Assembly (NCBI GenBank): GCA_033002965.1
Contig: JAURVB010006088.1
Span: 62,001 to 126,000 of the forward strand
From: Piper betle
Taxonomy: Eukaryota; Streptophyta; Magnoliopsida; Piperales; Piperaceae
DNA: 64,000 nucleotides
Direction of reading: 5' to 3'
In this document: piece by piece, positions 59,596-64,000 of the stretch
How positions within the stretch are numbered: position 1 is the first letter of the stretch
Layout of the letters: every line of letters starts with the position of its first letter
Translations under genes and position numbers: made by a program
The notes under the pieces: model-generated
What the model saw: the letters and a program-made list of their open reading frames with translations, nothing else
Databases searched by the model: none
Told to the model about the DNA's origin: nothing

Positions 59596-61850
59596 GGGGA
59601 GTGTGCTCATTTGTAGGGAGAGTTATGAGCACTTAGAGCATAGGCATCTCATAAGATTGAAATTTTAATGATCAATTAATGAGAATGACTAACTCCTGCT
59701 AAGAACATCAATCCCCTATTAGCCATAGGTTGCATGGCATGAACATCATAAGTATAACATTCCATTGCATGTCTTCTTTTCATGGACTACTAGGCAAGAG
59801 CTTGAAGACTTGAAGAGTTGAAGATCTACATGACAAGTTCAAGGAGTGTTTCATGAGGAATGACACCAACTATTTTAGAAAGTTCACAACACAATGAAGT
59901 TGTCTTCATGAAGTAAGGTCTCAATGGAAGTATTGAACGTTGTCTTGATGAAATAACACTACAAACTCTCTAAGTATGATCATTGAAGTCTATGCACCAT
60001 CAAAGAAATCAAGATCATCAAGACTCCAAGTGAAGAAGAAACATAGAAGACTAAGCAACAAATTAAAGAAATCAAGATTGAAGAAAAGACTGAAGTGTTG
60101 AAGAGTTCACACTTTGGCAAGCGTTTGGTTAGGACTTTGGCAACAAAAATAAAGAGGCGCAAACTAAAGAAGATGGATTTTCAACTTTCGGCTAACTTCA
60201 ATCGTGTGTTCGGCAACTGAAGACCGTAGGCTTGGTGAGAAGCCGTGTAAAAATTGACTTATGTTACCCTTCAATCAAGGGTTTGGCAACTAAAGACATA
60301 AGTCTAAAGTTAATGAGTTGAAATGTTTGAATTTGACAAGCATTCAATCACTTGTTCAGCTACCAAAGGTGATCTTTGATGAAACTTCGAAAATAGATTG
60401 TGGAATTCAAAAGCTCACAATAGATTGGTGAAGTTTGAGGAGATGGTTTGGCAGACGATAAATCAAGGGTCAGCAGTTGAAGACTAGGTTGGAAACAGAA
60501 GAATTAGAAGGTGAGGAAGCTTTATCAGAGTTCGGTCGTGCATTCGACAACCAAATCTGATGTGGCTAGTTTTAAGTAAACGTTCGATAAATGTTTGGTC
60601 AATCATTTGGCAGTCGATCGTTATGAAAAAAGTTGTCAAAATTAATCATTTGAAAAAGTAAAAAGTAGGGATTCAAATCCAGTGGATCCTATTTCGGGAG
60701 AGGCTATGAAAGCCTATAAAATAGTGCCTTGGGGGACTATTTTGACATACTTTGGATGATTTGAACCCCTAAAACTCTTTTGAATCAATTTGAGAAACTC
60801 ATGCATGTGTTAGGATTGACTTTATGAATTAGCTTGTATTCTTAGGTGATTGATTGTGTATCAAGGAGGGATTTGGTTATGTGAGATTTGCCTCAAGTGT
60901 TTGAGCTTTTTTGCAAACACTCAAGGTGTTGAAAGTGTGAGAGCATCTTGCCTAAAGGTGGGTGCTAGGAGAGAGCAGACTCCTTTGGCTTAAGGTGTGA
61001 GCTTGTAAAAAGAGGTGTAGTTTCAAGGTGGTATTACTTCAAGGGAGTTTAGAGTTAGTTACAAGACTCCTTAGTACTTAGGAGGTACTTGAGAATGAAG
61101 GCTTACAGCTTATAAAGTTCCTTGGCATTCGGTGTTGGAAAAAAAAGGCTTCTTAAAGGCCGCTAAGGGGGTTAAGAGTGCAAGCTTTCTTGGCACTTAA
61201 GGGGTACTTAAGAAAGAGGGTTTGTGTGTACAAGGTTCCTTGACACTTGGCGCTTATGAAAAAGATCTTGCTGTAACGTGTAAGTTGTACAAGTTTGGTT
61301 GTCATAGAAGATACAAAAACCTACCCAACCAAAAGACTTGGTAGGCTAAAAGAGAGGATGTACCAGTTAGGAACATCTTTTATCTTTGTGTCTTCTCTCT
61401 TATCCTCTCTTTGTGTGCTTATTTCTAATTTGACTCAGTTATTTTTAGTACACTTCACTTAAACACCTTGTGTTTAACTTGCTCATTTTAGGGTGCTATG
61501 TGAATCAAGCTCAAGACCACCTTGCTACATATGTGGTTTGACAAATTCAGCAGCACAAGTAGCTTAGTAGAATTGATCTTGTGTTGCCACACATACGACA
61601 CTTAAGGGTTCATTATAAATTACCTTGCTCATCTATTGTTTGTGTTTTTTTGTCTATCATTCACTTGTATTTAACTTGATTATCTATTTGTGATTATCTT
61701 TCATTGTGCTTAAATCGTTTCCAACATTCATCATCCACTTGCGATGTTTATAAGGCCTCTAAGGATTTGGGGGATGTAACTAATTGTGCTGAGTGTTTGT
61801 AGTTAGGTCTCTCCCATATTTGGTGTGCACCTTTAGATCATTCCTAAGGT
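59596..61850 (+). mobile_element. LTR of family H, plus orientation, with polypurine tract
   Basis: Begins after ctagggggagtg (a polypurine tract of the kind used by SIRE-like copia elements) and carries the family H blocks listed for 53405-54725: tataaaatagtgccttgg near 60716, acctacccaacca near 61321, tttgacaaattcagcagc near 61547. It ends before the copia RNase H relic at 61857. There are imperfect internal repeats (cttaggaggtacttgagaatg and cttaaggggtacttaagaaag near 61077 and 61196). Confidence 0.55.
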
Positions 61851-61856
61851 AAACTT

Positions 61857-62389
61857 GGCATGTCGCAAAAGAATTATATTGATAGGTGCTTAGACATTTT
61901 GGCATCCAGAATAGTGCACCAAGTATTTATCCGTTCAAAACTTGCATACATAGTAGGGATGTTAGATGGATATTTAAGTAATCTAGACAACAAAACATTA
62001 CACGCTCACATGCTGAAAGTCAGGCAAGTTAGATATTATTAGGTATTTTGACTTTAATTGTATTGGATTCCATAAAGTCATTGATCCATTTCAAGCTATA
62101 TGTTTATGCTTCTTGGAGAAATTATATTGATACTCATAGCTCTTCTATTATGGGAATTAGATTTATAGCATGTTTTGGACCATTAAATCATGGAATATGA
62201 CTAAAAAATTTTGTTACACAATTTCTAATTATAAAGTAAGTAGTCATATATTCATTGATCCTATATTGGCATAGTTAATAAACTAGATTATTTTGGGATA
62301 TTTCACAGTTAAGATAGCAAAAGTTTGTGCACATAAAAGTTTTATCTATGTACAATTTTCAGGAAGTATATGTGGACCAAGTGGGAGAT
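61857..62389 (+). pseudogene. Ty1/copia fragment: end of reverse transcriptase/RNase H, 3' part
   Basis: Starts GMSQKNYIDRCLDIL (family L-S-Q-K-x-Y-I-D-R-x-L) and continues KLAYIVGMLDGYLSN (family L-A-Y-x-V-G-x-L-x-R-Y-x-x-N-P), then decays with stops. It ends in the polypurine tract accaagtgggagat directly before the 3' LTR. It continues the frame interrupted near 55620. Confidence 0.75.
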
Positions 62390-62836
62390 TGTTAGATTTA
62401 GTCTCCATATGTGTAGTCTCACATATTAACATAATTGTATGTTAAAGGCTACCTTATTAAATCAGCTTACATAAATATCGTTTAATTAAAGTATGGAAAA
62501 TATATATATGTAGAGGCCAGTATGCTTATTTCTAATTTATTATAATGTGCCAAATTAGAAATAATTCAAGTTGTACAATCCTATCTATAAAATTTGTGCA
62601 GTCACAAGAGATCTATATAAAGTGTCATGGTCCCCAATTTGGTTGTATAGTTTCTTTTTTGGCATCGCATTATCAATAAAGAATGAAGAACATATAAAGA
62701 ACATGCATAACAATTTCGAAGATCCAAATCCATGAGACTAGAGTAAAAATTTCTTCATACAAATTAAGGTACGCTTCCACGTCTAGTTTATTTTCTTAAT
62801 AATTTAACATGATGTTGATCCTGAGATTTCTAACTG
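62390..62836 (+). mobile_element. 3' LTR of the decayed copia element
   Basis: Starts TGTTAGATTTAG after the polypurine tract gtgggagat. It contains a TATA-like tctatataaagtg near 62610 and ends atttctaac-tg at about 62836, where the expected ca has changed. It aligns with 52755-53094. Confidence 0.75.
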
Positions 62837-62884
62837 AGAAATATCTACAATTATTTTTATATTGGAAACTTTTAAAAGTAAGTA

Positions 62885-64000
62885 TGTGTATTGGTCTGAG
62901 GGCAGATAGAAATTCGATGTTATAGTTCGGAAGCTATTCATTGGACTATTATCATACAAACTTTACATAAACAGTTCTCAATCCACAAAAGAAGCTTAAG
63001 ACGATAACCTTCAAGGGTTTACATACAATGCATTATGATCATACTACATTAAAAAGCTACTAAAGTTTAATGCTCCTATCATGAGTACTCCGAGTTATAG
63101 GAGAGGCAGCACCTCCCTAGTAACTAGCAGGGTAACTTTACAATGCAGATATGATCACTCCAAACTATAGAAAAGGTAAACCCCTGCTGCAATTAAGAAG
63201 TTGAGCTATCAAAATGTGGATGCATAATCTGGTTCTTATACATAGTTCCATCCTTAACTTAGGTAACTTATTCTTATAATGTTGAACTTAACACGTATAA
63301 AAGCAATGGTTACCTGTTTCAAATACCCTTAATGAAAATTAAAAGGTATCGAGACATCAAGTACCAGGGCATCATACCCTAGCACTTGGTCTCCATATAA
63401 GCTCTCCACATGTTATAAACTCTAAGGTCCTCCAACCCACATTTTCTAACACACACACAGGTGCAACCAAATAAGCCTAGCGTACCTAGTATGCTCCTTG
63501 TCGGGTTTTATGACTTTACGGCTTACACATCCAACAAATGATTTTTAAAGTGCCCCAAAGTTAATACCCTGCACAACGATAAAAATGATAGTAATAGTAA
63601 CCGGTAAGGCATACTACACACCATAACATTTCATCACAACAAGCATTCATATGCAAGTTTTAGGGCACCAACCCACATCACAATAGAAAACTCTTGAGGA
63701 ACCAAATACATAACTTTGAAATACCTCAAATGCACCAAATGCATAAGCACAAAAGCCTAAAATACATAAGCAATACAATACATTGGCCACATTAAAAACA
63801 CTAGGTAGCACCCCTGCCATGAGCCTACCAATCTGTCTACCTATGTCGACCACTGATGCAGATACTCACCTATATATATATATATAGGAAAATTGTCAAT
63901 AATTAACAATTTAATTACCTGTTTAAAATAACTATCGGTAAACAATACTAAAAGATTGGTGTCTCAACACCCACAAGGAATTCACCGAAACACCAGAGTA
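62885..64000 (+). mobile_element. Long LTR copy E, 5' part, runs off the window
   Basis: Starts tgtgtattggtctgagggca. The expected acaccccatttttc after the first bases is deleted relative to copy A. It follows copies A and B through cgatgttatagt, ttcaagggtttacata, acacacacaggtgcaacc and the hairpin at 63895-63921. Confidence 0.75.
63895..63921 (+). other. Conserved stem-loop in LTR copy E
   Basis: Stem taattaa/ttaatta within gtcaataattaacaatttaa and following ttacctg. It is preceded by ctcacctatatatatatata. Confidence 0.7.

Noticed and set aside
1..64000. Organelle-derived DNA, tRNA or rRNA genes
   Set aside because: I looked for cloverleaf-like and conserved rRNA motifs by eye and found none I could support. 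A tRNAscan or Infernal run would be decisive.

Overview
This is a plant nuclear window, almost certainly angiosperm: spliced genes with short AT-rich introns, a plant SNAP33-type SNARE, a cysteine-rich receptor-like kinase (DUF26) relic, and plant families of LTR retrotransposons (Athila-like Ty3/gypsy, Ty1/copia, TRIM), CACTA and hAT DNA transposons. The DNA is AT-rich with many microsatellites. I cannot name the species.

Only one gene looks intact: a five-coding-exon SNAP25-homologous Qb+Qc SNARE on the + strand (coding 43446-45637, 294 codons, with a probable 5'UTR intron). The second host-gene locus, 25710-29213 on the - strand, is a dead cysteine-rich receptor-like kinase. Its ectodomain is frameshifted, its transmembrane exon is intact, its glycine loop is frameshifted, one N-lobe exon carries a stop, the catalytic core is missing, and the C-terminal exon is intact.

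Most of the rest is layered mobile DNA. A family of very long (about 3.8 kb) non-coding LTRs that begin TGTAACA and end TTTACA occurs six times: 1-2421, 6638-10513, 31800-33618, 46503-50140, 55803-59590 (- strand) and 62885-64000. A shorter relative lies at 38945-39900. Two copies look like solo LTRs with 5-bp target duplications, one perfect (tctag) and one with a single mismatch. Five copies share a small stem-loop whose paired bases differ between copies but remain complementary; this is the most interesting unexplained signal here.

Layout: 1-2421 long LTR; 2422-5047 unassigned sequence ending in a 20-bp minisatellite; 5760-11395 CACTA relic (Transposase_24-like gene, - strand) split by a solo LTR; 11400-12100 fragment of a second LTR family; 12591-16800 microsatellites, MITE-like repeats and unassigned AT-rich DNA; 16808-17261 non-autonomous hAT with 8-bp target duplication; 17400-17862 copia gag relic; 17863-23985 Athila-like gypsy lacking pol and carrying a 450-bp palindrome; 23986-25539 5'-truncated copia; 25710-29213 kinase pseudogene; 29740-31795 hAT transposase relic; 31800-33618 long LTR; 33619-38390 degenerate repeats and unassigned sequence; 38392-38944 GC-rich island; 38945-40892 LTR fragments; 42300-46000 SNAP33-like gene; 46110-50140 MITE-like repeat and long LTR; 50550-51029 TRIM; 52755-62836 a decayed copia carrying two copies of the second LTR family in opposite orientation plus a solo long LTR; 62885-64000 another long LTR. 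No CRISPR, operon or bacterial feature is present, and I found no convincing tRNA or rRNA gene.
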